Shown: positions 29,031 through 38,384, counted from the stretch's first letter. The stretch: DNA of 64,000 bases from Desulfobulbaceae bacterium (GCA_009773475.1 WSXV01000004.1:62001-126000); one strand, 5' to 3'. The notes: generated by a model not told the origin, from the sequence alone. A program made the numbers and translations.

Positions 29031-29849
29031 ATGACAAAAATCACAACAAAACTCGGCTTCATTGGTGGAGGCCAGATGGGTGAGGCCCTGATTCGCGGTA
29101 TTATTCAGTCTGGACTCTACGCAGGGGGTGACATTCTTGTCACTGAGCCAAATGAGAGCAGGCGCACATATCTTCAAGATACGTATCAGGTGCAAGCTTT
29201 TGACAGCGGAGCAACCATCTGGAGCTCCTGTGCCACCGTTATTCTGGCGGTGAAACCGCAGGTCATGGGGAGCCTTCTCGCTGATGCAAGAAAGTTGATT
29301 ACCTCTCAACACCTGATCATTTCCATTGCTGCCGGTCTTCCTATTTCCTTTTACGAAGAACACCTCAACGATCAGCAATACAGAATCGTCCGAGTCATGC
29401 CCAACACTCCGGCCCTTATCCTTGAAAGTGCTTCTGCCCTCAGCGGCAACAGTCACGTTACCTCTGCCGACATGGATCTTGCCAAATCACTGTTTGACGC
29501 CGTTGGCAAGGCCATCGTCATGGACGAGCGTTATCTGGATGCGGTCACCGGGCTCAGTGGTTCCGGCCCGGCTTACGTTTTTAGTTTTATTGAGGGCATG
29601 ATCGATGCGGGAGTCAAAGTTGGTCTGGCTAGACCCGTTGCTGAGGCACTGGCGCTCCAAACCGTCCTTGGATCGGTCAAGCTTATGCTGGAGACGGGAA
29701 AACATCCAGCCGTCCTCAGGGACATGGTAACCTCTCCAGGAGGCACCACCATTGCGGCCCAGCATGTCATGGAGAGAGCTGGATTTAAGGGAATAATCAT
29801 GGATGCCATTGAGGCGGCGACCAATCGTTCTGCGGAACTGGGTAAATAA
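29031..29849 (+). CDS. proC: Pyrroline-5-carboxylate reductase
   Basis: Last step of proline synthesis, NAD(P)H-dependent. N-terminal Rossmann motif LGFIGGGQMGEALIRGI, central VRVMPNTPALI, and the C-terminal dimerisation/active-site segment with TGLSGSGPAYVFSFIEGM and LRDMVTSPGGTTIAA. 272 aa, standard. Good GGGAG Shine-Dalgarno site 6 nt before ATG. Followed after 1 bp by nadK. Confidence 0.96.
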   Translation: MTKITTKLGFIGGGQMGEALIRGIIQSGLYAGGDILVTEPNESRRTYLQDTYQVQAFDSGATIWSSCATVILAVKPQVMGSLLADARKLITSQHLIISIAAGLPISFYEEHLNDQQYRIVRVMPNTPALILESASALSGNSHVTSADMDLAKSLFDAVGKAIVMDERYLDAVTGLSGSGPAYVFSFIEGMIDAGVKVGLARPVAEALALQTVLGSVKLMLETGKHPAVLRDMVTSPGGTTIAAQHVMERAGFKGIIMDAIEAATNRSAELGK

Positions 29850-29850
29850 A

Positions 29851-30747
29851 ATGGCAGCACCTGTGAAGCTTCTGGCAAGACCATTTCGGAGTGAATCTGA
29901 TTTTCAGGTGCGGCGCGCTGGTATTATTATAAAAAAAAATCATCCACCGGCTGATATTTTTACTGAAAGGCTTAAGGGTTGGCTGGATGATAAGAAAATT
30001 GATATCACCATCAATGAGATACTACCGGATCTTGATATTTTGATCATCGCCGGGGGAGATGGAACCCTGCTTCATGTGGCTGAACAGGCCGCGCGTTACT
30101 CCATTCCGGTGATCGGCATCAACCTCGGAAATCTTGGTTTTTTAACTGAACTCACGGAACAAGAAGCTTTTCCTGCCTTGGAGAAAATCATCAACGGATC
30201 TGTCTCCGTAGAAAATCGAATGATGCTTAAGGCAAGGATCAGCAGGGAGGTTCGCGGGCTCCATCCCACAGAATACCGGTATGCATTAAACGAAGTGGTC
30301 ATCAGCAAGGGTACCCTGGATCGGGTAATGCAACTCTCCACCAGGGCCAACCAGGATTTCATCACCACCTATAAGGCTGATGGCCTGATCTTCTCAACCC
30401 CTACCGGCTCCACTGCTTATAATCTTTCGGCCGGTGGGCCTCTGGTCTATCCAGGGCTGGCCTCAATCCTGGTCACCCCTATCTGCCCCTTCATGCTCAG
30501 CAGCCGTCCAATTCTCCTGCCGCCGGAAACCAGACTCAGCACCTGCATTGACAATGGCCCTGGCTGCTACTCCGCCAAAATCATCATCGATGGTCAATCA
30601 GACTGGGACATGCAGGAGGGTGACATTCTGGAAATAGAGGTGGCGGAACACCCTCTGCTCCTGATCACTTCACCTCACCGCGATTATTTTTCCATCCTGC
30701 GGAACAAGCTGCACTGGGGGATTACCCAATCCGTCAGGAACTTGTAA
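29851..30747 (+). CDS. nadK: NAD kinase
   Basis: Phosphorylates NAD to NADP. Contains the GGDGTLLHVAEQ motif, GINLGNLGFLTEL, NEVVISKG, and the conserved FSTPTGSTAYNLSAGGPLVYP-type region (STPTGSTAYN). The frame is open from 29803 inside proC; ATG at 29851, one base after the proC stop (TAAAATG), gives 298 aa and is preferred. Co-transcribed with proC, an NADPH-using enzyme. Ends before a strong terminator. Confidence 0.95.
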   Translation: MAAPVKLLARPFRSESDFQVRRAGIIIKKNHPPADIFTERLKGWLDDKKIDITINEILPDLDILIIAGGDGTLLHVAEQAARYSIPVIGINLGNLGFLTELTEQEAFPALEKIINGSVSVENRMMLKARISREVRGLHPTEYRYALNEVVISKGTLDRVMQLSTRANQDFITTYKADGLIFSTPTGSTAYNLSAGGPLVYPGLASILVTPICPFMLSSRPILLPPETRLSTCIDNGPGCYSAKIIIDGQSDWDMQEGDILEIEVAEHPLLLITSPHRDYFSILRNKLHWGITQSVRNL

Positions 30748-30833
30748 TTTCAGGTGGTGCACGCCAAGTTAAGGGTGAGCAGAAACAAAACTACACAAGA
30801 TTATAAGTTAGACGCCATTGCAGCTGAGATGAA

Positions 30834-30884
30834 GGAATGCTTGCTTTAATGCTTTATGGCATTCAGCAAGCATTCCTTTTTTTT
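30834..30884. terminator. Terminator shared by nadK and the NtrC-type gene
   Basis: 12-bp inverted repeat GGAATGCTTGCT/AGCAAGCATTCC with a 19-nt loop, followed by eight Ts on the plus strand. Lies between convergent genes. Confidence 0.85.
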
Positions 30885-32271
30885 ACTTCTCTTTTTTTAT
30901 GCCGAATTTCTTCATTTTATACTGCAACAAACTCTTGGTAATTCCCAATCTCTCAGCTGCGCGCGCCTGGACAAAACCAGCGGAATCAAGGGCACGGTTC
31001 AACATCTTTTCCTCCACTGCGTAGAGGACATCACCAAGTTCAGCAGAATCGGGAATGAGTTGCCCCAGATCCATGGCATGGCTCCAAGGTGCCTGAGCAT
31101 TCCTGTTGGTTGATTCCGGCTGCACATCATCGGCCTCTATTCGGTTATCATTGCAAAGGATTGCTGCTCGCTCAATGGTATTTTCCAACTCCCTTACATT
31201 CCCTTCCCACGGTAGCATCACCATCAGTCGCAAGGCATCAGGACTAATGGTGAGACCAGGCTTGGCCAGCCGTTCAGCCACAGTTCCGACAAAATATTCC
31301 ACCAGAATCGGAATATCATCCATTCGTTCCCGCAATGGCGGAAGCAAAACATGAATCACCTTAAGCCGGTAATAAAGATCTTCACGAAACCGGCCGGAAT
31401 CGACCTCTTCCCGCAAATCCTTGTTGGTGGCACTGATAATGCGTACATCGACAGCCAGGGTTTTACTGCCCCCCACCCGTTCAAACCTTTTTTCCTGCAA
31501 GGCCCGTAAGAGCTTCGCCTGCAGGGACAGAGGAATCTCGCCTATTTCATCAAGAAAAAGAGTGCCGCCGTCGGCCAGTTCAAAACGCCCTTTACGCATG
31601 GCATAGGCACCGGTAAAGGCCCCTTTTTCATGACCGAAAAGTTCGCTCTCCAGCAAATTTTCCGCCAAAGCTGCACAATTTACGGTGATAAAAGCTTTCT
31701 CCTGACGGGGGCTGTTCATATGGATGGCCTTGGCCACTAGTTCCTTGCCGGTTCCACTTTCACCGGTGATCAGAACAGAAGACGGGGTCGGCGCCACTTT
31801 TTCAATAAGTTCATATACCTGAATCATGCGCGTATTCTTGCCCACCATACCGGAAAAACCGGTACGGGTTAGAATCGATTGGCGCAAACGGATGTTTTCA
31901 CGAATCAAAGAATAGTGTTGTAAGGCCTTGTTAATTGTGACAATCAGCTCTTCATTGGAAAAAGGCTTGGCTAAATAATTGAAAGCTCCGGCCTGCATGG
32001 CTGCAACGGCTTTATCCACCTCAGCAAAAGCAGTAATGATAATAACCGGCAGATGGTTGTTAATCTTCTTAATGGCCTCAAGAAGTTGAAGGCCATCCAT
32101 CCCCGGCATCTGCATATCGGTAATCACCAAATCCAGATCAACATCCCGCACCAACTTCAGTCCTTCAGCACCATTCGAAGCGGTAAACACCTCAAAACCA
32201 TCATCGCGCAGCAACTCAGAAAGGATCACCAGATAGTTTGGTTCATCGTCAACGATCAGTATGGAGTTCAT
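30883..32271 (-). CDS. NtrC-family sigma-54-dependent response regulator
   Basis: 462 aa: receiver (1-115, acceptor Asp in LVITDMQMPGMDG), AAA+ sigma-54 activator (~142-370) with Walker A GESGTGKELVAKAIH, the GAFTGA loop contacting sigma-54, and LFLDEIGEIPLSLQAKLLRALQ (shown in part) and C-terminal Fis-type helix-turn-helix (~415-458; AAERLGITKSLLQYKMKKF). No kinase lies beside it: an orphan regulator. Its targets are unknown; no sigma-54 promoter was identified in the window by eye. Confidence 0.95.
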   Translation of the reverse strand: MNSILIVDDEPNYLVILSELLRDDGFEVFTASNGAEGLKLVRDVDLDLVITDMQMPGMDGLQLLEAIKKINNHLPVIIITAFAEVDKAVAAMQAGAFNYLAKPFSNEELIVTINKALQHYSLIRENIRLRQSILTRTGFSGMVGKNTRMIQVYELIEKVAPTPSSVLITGESGTGKELVAKAIHMNSPRQEKAFITVNCAALAENLLESELFGHEKGAFTGAYAMRKGRFELADGGTLFLDEIGEIPLSLQAKLLRALQEKRFERVGGSKTLAVDVRIISATNKDLREEVDSGRFREDLYYRLKVIHVLLPPLRERMDDIPILVEYFVGTVAERLAKPGLTISPDALRLMVMLPWEGNVRELENTIERAAILCNDNRIEADDVQPESTNRNAQAPWSHAMDLGQLIPDSAELGDVLYAVEEKMLNRALDSAGFVQARAAERLGITKSLLQYKMKKFGIKKEK

Positions 32272-32438
32272 AATCAGTTCTCGTACACTAGAGGTTATTG
32301 CAAGCCGTTACAGAATAACGATTTAACTATTGAATATCTCGATAGACAGATGGCGATATTGCTTCACGAAACAGCCTTGGATCAATGTTGATAATCTGTA
32401 AGTCACTAATCCAGTTTATCTGGGTCAGATACTAATAT

Positions 32439-33284
32439 TTATGCCTGTGTGCGCAGTCGTTCTTTCATCTTTACCAGAAGCTCCGGGGGTACAAAGATGT
32501 TTCCGCCACCAGCCAGAGTGGTTCCGGGCCGAACATCGCCATGATAATCACTGCCACCGGTGAGCAAAAGATTATTCTGCTCAGCGAGTGCTCGAAGTTT
32601 TTTCTTAATCTTATGCGAATGCGTTGGGTAGTAGACCTCAAGCCCATCCAATCCTGCCGGCACTAAACCGGTTAGCACAAGGGGGAGGCGCGTGAGTTCC
32701 GGATCATTCTGAATGGGATGAGCCAGCACCGCAAGTCCACCGGCCTGACGAATCAACGACACCGCCTCAATGGCGGTATAAGCAAAGCGTGAGACATATG
32801 CCACCGCTCCTTTTTTCAGAAATTGATCAAAGGCCTGGGTGATGGTCTTCACCGCTCCATATCGAACTAAAAGCCTGGCGATATGTGGACGACCGGTCTG
32901 CCCTTGTTCCGACACCCGCTCAAGTTCGTCATTGGTTGCTGGAATTCCGAGCTCATTCAGCTTTTGCAGAATCCTGCTGTTCCGTTCTGATCTTGCCCCC
33001 TGCAATATGGCCAAAGCTTCTGCAAGCACACTGTTTTGGGAGTCTGCCCAATATCCCAAAATATGATATTCAACTTTATCATGAAGGACACTGATTTCAA
33101 TGCCGGGAATAATTTCCACCCCCATCATTTCTCCTGCCCTTACAGCCTCTTCAACTCCTGCCATGGTGTCATGATCGGTGAGAGCCAAGGCAGAAATTTT
33201 CTTTTCTCTAGCTAAATTTACGAGTTCAGTCGGAGTCAAGGTTCCATCAGAATAATTAGAATGGGTGTGTAAATCAATGGACAT
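32439..33284 (-). CDS. PHP domain metal-dependent phosphoesterase
   Basis: Member of the YciV/TrpH (RNase AM) group; the characterised E. coli member is a 5'-3' exonuclease on short RNA and also hydrolyses 3',5'-nucleotide bisphosphate. Metal ligands seen: DLHTHSNYSDGTLTP, ALTDHDTMAGV, IPGIEIS, LAVLAHPIQN and GGSDYHGD. The frame is open to 33377, but the first metal motif must sit at the N terminus, so ATG at 33284 is chosen (281 aa). Stands alone, divergent from the next gene. Confidence 0.88.
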   Translation of the reverse strand: MSIDLHTHSNYSDGTLTPTELVNLAREKKISALALTDHDTMAGVEEAVRAGEMMGVEIIPGIEISVLHDKVEYHILGYWADSQNSVLAEALAILQGARSERNSRILQKLNELGIPATNDELERVSEQGQTGRPHIARLLVRYGAVKTITQAFDQFLKKGAVAYVSRFAYTAIEAVSLIRQAGGLAVLAHPIQNDPELTRLPLVLTGLVPAGLDGLEVYYPTHSHKIKKKLRALAEQNNLLLTGGSDYHGDVRPGTTLAGGGNIFVPPELLVKMKERLRTQA

Positions 33285-33697
33285 GGCAAAGCACAGATGG
33301 CAGGAAACAGCTAAACTTGAATGGTGAAAATATCCCAAAGAGGATATCAACCTACCGGAAGCAGATAAAATTTTCAATGAGATAGAGCAGGCGGTGCAGA
33401 AGACATTTCACTTTAGATCTCGTGTGGTATGGAGAAGATACGTGTAACCCGTTCTTGAAAGGGGTTACACGTATCATGATGGCCACCATACGTTTATGAA
33501 AACACAGTGTATGTTATAGGGAAGCCTTGATCGTTAAAAATACAGCACCACAACCACTGTCCCCCTCATCTGATTGCCAGTTTAGCCTCGAACTAAAAGT
33601 CCTATTACGAAAATTGTATTGACCTGAATGCCATTATCCATTTAGATAGCCAGCAATTTCTTTACAATATTCATCAATCTCTACATCGGAAAATGAT
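33285..33697. other. Divergent intergenic region with a perfect 14-bp inverted repeat
   Basis: 413 bp between the PHP gene and the plus-strand gene at 33698. It holds one striking feature, GATACGTGTAACCC (33437-33450) and GGGTTACACGTATC (33462-33475) around an 11-nt spacer. There is no T-run on either strand, and both flanking genes point away from it. Otherwise no coding sequence recognised. Confidence 0.6.
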
Positions 33698-34054
33698 ATG
33701 GCCTCAAAGACAAAGAAAGCACTGATAAGTGCGAAGCTGGTCGCGGAAAAATCAGAAGAAGCAATGATAGCTGGGATCTTGGAAGGAAGCCCGGACGGAA
33801 TCGGGGTGGTGGTGGTCAGGCTTGAATGCGGTTGTCGAAAGATGGCGGCAGTTGACAAAGATGGCGAACCAGCATCTAAGGTTATCATCTACCGTGATCA
33901 GGCAGAAAGTATTTGCGACAAATGCAAAGAGGATAATGGCGATTTCATGCGGGTTGCCGAGTCCTTTATTCATTGGGTACAACCCGAGCCAGCCGAGGGC
34001 CAAAAGCAGGTGATCACTGCCAAGGTGCTGGGAACCGTACCTACCCCCCATTGA
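33698..34054 (+). CDS. Hypothetical protein with CxC and CxxC motifs
   Basis: 118 aa, not recognised. Lys-rich N terminus (MASKTKKALISAKLVAEKSE), a middle strand-rich part with LECGCRKM, then ESICDKCKED: the CGC and CDKC pairs could bind zinc or a cluster. No signal peptide, soluble. The weak GGAAA site precedes ATG. Its stop lies two bases before the ATG of the CHAP lipoprotein, so the two are probably co-translated. Coding status is supported by the full open frame and coupled spacing; function unknown. Confidence 0.6.
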   Translation: MASKTKKALISAKLVAEKSEEAMIAGILEGSPDGIGVVVVRLECGCRKMAAVDKDGEPASKVIIYRDQAESICDKCKEDNGDFMRVAESFIHWVQPEPAEGQKQVITAKVLGTVPTPH

Positions 34055-34056
34055 CA

Positions 34057-34773
34057 ATGAGTTGTTTTGCATCACATCTACCAGCATGGAAGACAGGCAG
34101 CCTTTTGCTGATCATGCTTTTTGTGACAGGATGCGCCAGGGATCAACAACAGGCAGCGATTAATGGCAGCCAGGAGTCTCTGCAGGAAGGTATCTGTCAA
34201 AATACTCCAGAGGATACATCGCAGGCCGCGCTCCTTACACCAGATCAAGACACCCCAGACGATACCGATCTATCGCTTGAATCCGGCCTCAAATCCCCTC
34301 CCTTGCAACAACGCTCAACTAAAGAATGTTATTCGTTGCAACCAACCTGCACTCAAAAAACAAAAAAAAAGGGTGGCAGATGTGAGCCACAGAGCCTCCC
34401 TTTTGCTCGTTGTCGAAGCGGGATCAAGAGTTGTGGTCTAGGTTGGAACAACGGCCCGTTGACCTGGTTTGCCTGCGAAAAAAAACAGGGTAACACCTCT
34501 TCTGTTCCCAGAGCAGGCAGCGTCCTCATCCTTGATGCTGTGACGCGTCATAAAATGCCCACAGGTCATGTCGCGTATGTAGAAAAAGTTTTTGCCGAAG
34601 ATGATGCTCATTACCAGATTGTCTTCAGCCATACCAACTATGACCGCCAATGCAGCCTGGAGACGAATATCAAAGCCAGCTACAACAGTTCTACAAAAAA
34701 CCTCGACATTTACAGCGGCGCTTGGAAAGACTGGGGGAAAAGACTCCCGGTGGCTGGATTTATCCTCAGATAA
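34057..34773 (+). CDS. Lipoprotein with C-terminal CHAP-like amidase domain
   Basis: 238 aa. A hydrophobic leader ends in the lipobox FVTGC (Cys ~26), so it should be anchored on the periplasmic side or outer membrane. A low-complexity Gln/Pro/Asp/Ser linker follows, then from ~150 a papain-like CHAP pattern: PRAGSVLILDAV, GHVAYVEKVF (catalytic-type His) and VFSHTNYD. The frame is open from 33973, but that extension overlaps the upstream gene; ATG 34057 starts the signal peptide. Probable peptidoglycan amidase/endopeptidase; the active-site Cys is not identified with certainty. Confidence 0.72.
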   Translation: MSCFASHLPAWKTGSLLLIMLFVTGCARDQQQAAINGSQESLQEGICQNTPEDTSQAALLTPDQDTPDDTDLSLESGLKSPPLQQRSTKECYSLQPTCTQKTKKKGGRCEPQSLPFARCRSGIKSCGLGWNNGPLTWFACEKKQGNTSSVPRAGSVLILDAVTRHKMPTGHVAYVEKVFAEDDAHYQIVFSHTNYDRQCSLETNIKASYNSSTKNLDIYSGAWKDWGKRLPVAGFILR

Positions 34774-34800
34774 AATCAACCAACTTCGTCGATCTTTCCC

Positions 34801-36213
34801 CTAATCTGAAAACTTATTTTTCATTTCCTTCACTCTTCTACACCTATCGATGAACCCTGGCGCCCATTCGGGGGTGCCTTCGGAATGGACATGGGTGTAT
34901 AAGGCCAGAACATTGTTCACGGTCAGCCCGTCACGGCCAGACATAAAGCCCTGACCTCGCGACATCTTCAAGACCAGCTGCTCCGGTTTCCCTTGCCAGT
35001 CAAGGACGGTGGAATAACGAAATTCATGACCCTTGACGGTAACTCCAGGTGCATAAAAGGGATTATCGATCTCCACTGAAAAGACTGAATACCCGTGGGC
35101 CTGCGGCCTTTTTGACATCCCAAAACGAATGGGGAATACACCGGCCAGTGGATACTCTTTCCCTTCAAGAACAATCGACTCCCCCAGATAAATCAACCCG
35201 CCACATTCTGCATACATCGGCAACCCGGATTTAGCCGCCTGCTTCACCGATTGCCGGAAATCAATATTCGCAGCCAGCTCAACGGCATTGGTCTCTGGGA
35301 AACCTCCTCCGATATATAAGCCGTCAAGGTCTGGCAAAGCCTTTGCGGTGAGGGCATTGATCATGATCAGTTCTGCTCCCAACTGTTCAAGCGCCTGAAG
35401 ATTATCCGAATAGTAAAACTGAAATGCTGCATCCATAAAGACACCAATCCGCAGCTTGGCGCTATCGGCGATCTCATTTTTCTTTGACTCCATGCCCAGA
35501 GGAACTGCAGTACTGCTCAACGGAGCCATAATGTGTTCAATACTAGCGATATCAAGATGTTCGGTCATGGTTGCAGCCAGAAAATCTATGGCTGCATCAC
35601 TCCCTTCATATTCCTGATGGGGAGTGACGCCAAGGTGCCGCATGGGAAATATGTCATGTTTCATCCTGGGCACTGCACCCAAAACCGGTAGGCCGGTGTA
35701 GGTCTCGACTGCCTGGGTCACAATAGCTTTATGCCGATCCGTACCAATCTGATTCAGTACCACACCCTGGATGTTCACCCGCTCATCCAGCTTTTGACAT
35801 CCAAGGACCAGAGCAGCCACGGTGCGGGTGGTCTTTGTGCAATTCACCACCAGTAATACAGGCATATTCAAGGCGATCGCCAACTCTGCCGTCGAAAATC
35901 CTCCTTCTGCATTCACGCCGTCATAGAGGCCCCTGTTGCCTTCGACGATGGCCAACTCTGCCTCCAATGAATGGGTTAAAAATGAACGCCGCACCACTTC
36001 TTCATCCATCAAATAGGGATCAAGGTTATAACAATGACGACCGGCAGCCAACTTTAACCAACCGGCATCAATATAGTCAGGCCCCTTCTTAAAAGGCACC
36101 ACTCTTCTGCCAGCTCGAGCCAGCGCGGCTGTCAGGCCAACTGAGACCACACTCTTCCCGGAGCCACCGGCAAGACCTGCGATTACAATTCCTTTTCTCT
36201 GTATTTTTGGCAT
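34801..36213 (-). CDS. cbiA: Cobyrinic acid a,c-diamide synthase
   Basis: ATP- and glutamine-dependent amidation of carboxylates a and c of the corrin ring, in de novo cobalamin synthesis. N-terminal P-loop-like dethiobiotin-synthase fold (IAGLAGGSGKSVVSVGLTAA), then class I glutamine amidotransferase domain with LYIGGGFPE, nucleophile Cys in MYAECGGLIYLGE, and His in LALYTHVHSEGTP. 470 aa, normal. No other cob/cbi genes adjoin it. Relevant to the B12-riboswitch gene at 47133-48455. CobB would be the name in the aerobic pathway. Confidence 0.93.
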   Translation of the reverse strand: MPKIQRKGIVIAGLAGGSGKSVVSVGLTAALARAGRRVVPFKKGPDYIDAGWLKLAAGRHCYNLDPYLMDEEVVRRSFLTHSLEAELAIVEGNRGLYDGVNAEGGFSTAELAIALNMPVLLVVNCTKTTRTVAALVLGCQKLDERVNIQGVVLNQIGTDRHKAIVTQAVETYTGLPVLGAVPRMKHDIFPMRHLGVTPHQEYEGSDAAIDFLAATMTEHLDIASIEHIMAPLSSTAVPLGMESKKNEIADSAKLRIGVFMDAAFQFYYSDNLQALEQLGAELIMINALTAKALPDLDGLYIGGGFPETNAVELAANIDFRQSVKQAAKSGLPMYAECGGLIYLGESIVLEGKEYPLAGVFPIRFGMSKRPQAHGYSVFSVEIDNPFYAPGVTVKGHEFRYSTVLDWQGKPEQLVLKMSRGQGFMSGRDGLTVNNVLALYTHVHSEGTPEWAPGFIDRCRRVKEMKNKFSD

Positions 36214-36736
36214 CTTATGTTACCAATTCCGACTTCAAGAATTTCTATGAATGGAGAGCTGAAAGCGCTCCAGCACAAGGAAAGGAGCTGCTCCACAAAA
36301 TCTAATCCACTGATGTTCCAGAAGCATTTTTTCCAAATTAAATATAAAAAAATATGGGACGGCAATCAGCTGAGTGAATCCATCCTGATCCTTAAACATT
36401 TCGGTCAGCTCTTACAGAAGTAAATCCAACTACCTGTAATCTTATCGGTTAATAGACATTTCACAGGTCAATAATCATGGATTGCGCTTCAACAAACTGT
36501 CACTTGGTTCTTTAATGGTTAGAGGTTATCCCTAGATAAAATTCAATAATAAATACAAGTAAATATAGCTTGATCACGGCTGGCTTTCAACGCTAGAGTT
36601 GCATTTATTGTCAAAATATGATAATAAATACTTATAAGTATCCAGACAAAGTCGTCGCTCAAAAAATAGCCATCTCATTAATGTAATAGAGAACTGGCTG
36701 TTTCGTAAAACGACCCCTAACTAATGGAGTAATATA
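36214..36736. other. 523-bp gap upstream of the SleB-type hydrolase gene
   Basis: AT-rich in its second half. A 68-codon frame at 36217-36423 resembles nothing known and lacks a ribosome site. Promoters for the divergent cbiA and hydrolase genes are expected here. No strong hairpin, repeat or RNA seen. Confidence 0.4.
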
Positions 36737-37096
36737 ATGACACTACTGGAAGGAATTCTATGGCTAACCCTGAACATCTACCATGAAGCCCGTTCGGAAC
36801 CGCAGATAGGACAAGTTGCTATCGCCCATGTCACGCTGAATAGGGCTAAACAAAAAAACATTTCCATCAAAGATGTCCTCGAACAACCAAAACAGTTCCA
36901 CTGGATAGAGAAGAAATCCTATATCCCGAACAATGTTCCTGTTTTTTTCCAATGCATGCAGTCTGCCTTGATCGCCGTCAGCACTAGAGATTTTACCGCA
37001 GGGGCAACCCATTTTCATCTGGTTACTAAAAAGCCTAAATGGTCATCCAATCTCACCTATATTGATCAATACGGCAGTCACAAGTTTTACAGATAA
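36737..37096 (+). CDS. SleB-type cell wall hydrolase (Hydrolase_2)
   Basis: 119 aa, essentially just the catalytic domain of the SleB/CwlJ family. Seen: NIYHEARSEPQIGQVAIAHV, with the presumed catalytic glutamate, VTLNRA, and GATHFHLVTKKPKW ending in GSHKFYR. GGAG lies 7 nt before ATG. No signal peptide, unlike most export-dependent hydrolases; such bare domains occur as phage endolysins or need another release route. No phage genes are near. Ends in a bidirectional terminator. Confidence 0.82.
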   Translation: MTLLEGILWLTLNIYHEARSEPQIGQVAIAHVTLNRAKQKNISIKDVLEQPKQFHWIEKKSYIPNNVPVFFQCMQSALIAVSTRDFTAGATHFHLVTKKPKWSSNLTYIDQYGSHKFYR

Positions 37097-37103
37097 TACC
37101 TAT

Positions 37104-37148
37104 AAAAAAGCCCTTTACTGAACATCTCTATCAGTAAAGGGCTTTTTT
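37104..37148. terminator. Bidirectional terminator
   Basis: 18-bp inverted repeat AAAAAAGCCCTTTACTGA/TCAGTAAAGGGCTTTTTT with a 9-nt loop, between the convergent hydrolase and DegT genes; overlaps the DegT stop codon. Confidence 0.9.
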
Positions 37149-38350
37149 TATAGTTGAGCAGCCAGAGACAATGCCGCTCGCATCTCCGCCAGCCTCTCTT
37201 CCGACATCTTGACGGGAATCGGATACACCAGGGTTCGACTGATCAATTCAGCTGAAACAGGGAGTAACTCCGGGTCATACACCACCCTTCTCTTACCGCC
37301 TGGCTCACAAAATGGCCAGCCGCTTCTGGCTACAGTCGCTCCAGCCAGCAGATGTTCCCATCTTGGATAAAAATGCCAGGTATTTTCGCCAAAATTAATG
37401 GCACCGGCCTTGTTCTCAGTCAGCACCCTGTTGACATGTTGACAGTGTTCGCGACTCTCCATAAAAAAACAGAAGAACGTGGCGGAATCGCCTGCCTCAT
37501 CAACAAGCTCTCTGAATGATACGCCGGGAATGGCGGAAGCGGCCTCTTTTAAAGCGGCCTTGTTCTTTTTCTGGGCATCTATCATAGAATCAAGTTTTGC
37601 CAGCTGAGCGATGCCAATGGCTCCCTGCAACTCCATCATCCGATAATTAAATCCGACAAAACGCCTGCCTTCTCCACCGCGGGTACCTGGATTGACCACA
37701 TGATCATGACCGTGATCATGGTACTCCGACATGGTTCGCCACAGTTCTTCGTTGGCCGTAATGATCATTCCACCTTCACCGGTGGTCATGGTCTTCACCG
37801 CATCGAAGGAAAAGGTTCCACAATCCCCAAAGGTGCCAAGATGCTGGCCATCTATTCGACATCCAGCTGCCTGGGCTGTATCCTCAATCACAGGAATTCC
37901 ATGCCGTTTGGCGATGGCAACGATCTCACGGATCCGGGCAGGAGCGCCCAGCATATGGACAGGAATAATACACCGGGTTTTATCGGTAATCTTCTTTTCA
38001 AGATCCAAAGGATCCATATTCAGGGTTTTATCCACCTCGGTAAAAACAGGAATGGCACCAATATCGAGAATCGCTTCCCAGGTGGCAACAAAGGTAAATC
38101 CCTGAGTGATAACCTCATCTCCAGGCCCTACACCAAGGGCTGCCAAGGCGACTTTCAAGGCGGCAGTGCCGGAAGTGACGGCTTGTCCGAACGAAGTTCC
38201 ACAGTAAGTGGCAAATTGTTTCTCAAATTCCAACACCTTGTACACGCCTTTGCGCTGGGCACCAAACTCATAGCGAAAGAGAACTCCAGTATCAAGGACG
38301 TCCAAAATCTCTTTTTTTTCTTCTTCACCAAAAATCTCAAAACCAGGCAT
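37148..38350 (-). CDS. DegT/DnrJ/EryC1/StrS family sugar aminotransferase
   Basis: PLP-dependent aminotransferase acting on a keto-sugar, usually for surface polysaccharide. Start MPGFEIFGEEEKKEIL at ATG 38350 with AAGGAG 9 nt upstream (400 aa); the open frame to 38461 is rejected because it overlaps panD. Seen: VTSGTAALKVALAALGVGPG, PVHMLGAPAR, VIEDTAQAAGCRI and the PLP lysine in FSFDAVKTMTTGEGG. The N-terminal VLDTGVLFRYEF pattern recalls proteins annotated as KdnA (8-amino-Kdo transaminase), but no KdnB partner is visible. Follows panD and panC, perhaps same transcript. Confidence 0.87.
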   Translation of the reverse strand: MPGFEIFGEEEKKEILDVLDTGVLFRYEFGAQRKGVYKVLEFEKQFATYCGTSFGQAVTSGTAALKVALAALGVGPGDEVITQGFTFVATWEAILDIGAIPVFTEVDKTLNMDPLDLEKKITDKTRCIIPVHMLGAPARIREIVAIAKRHGIPVIEDTAQAAGCRIDGQHLGTFGDCGTFSFDAVKTMTTGEGGMIITANEELWRTMSEYHDHGHDHVVNPGTRGGEGRRFVGFNYRMMELQGAIGIAQLAKLDSMIDAQKKNKAALKEAASAIPGVSFRELVDEAGDSATFFCFFMESREHCQHVNRVLTENKAGAINFGENTWHFYPRWEHLLAGATVARSGWPFCEPGGKRRVVYDPELLPVSAELISRTLVYPIPVKMSEERLAEMRAALSLAAQL

Positions 38351-38384
38351 TGACGATATCTCCTTTTGAAATAAATCTGTTAAA

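Noticed and set aside
36217-36423. A 68-codon frame upstream of the SleB-type hydrolase
   Set aside because: No ribosome site and no similarity; starts in the cbiA upstream region and likely random.
36737-37096. Prophage remnant around the SleB-like hydrolase
   Set aside because: No integrase, capsid, holin or attachment repeats are visible in the flanks.
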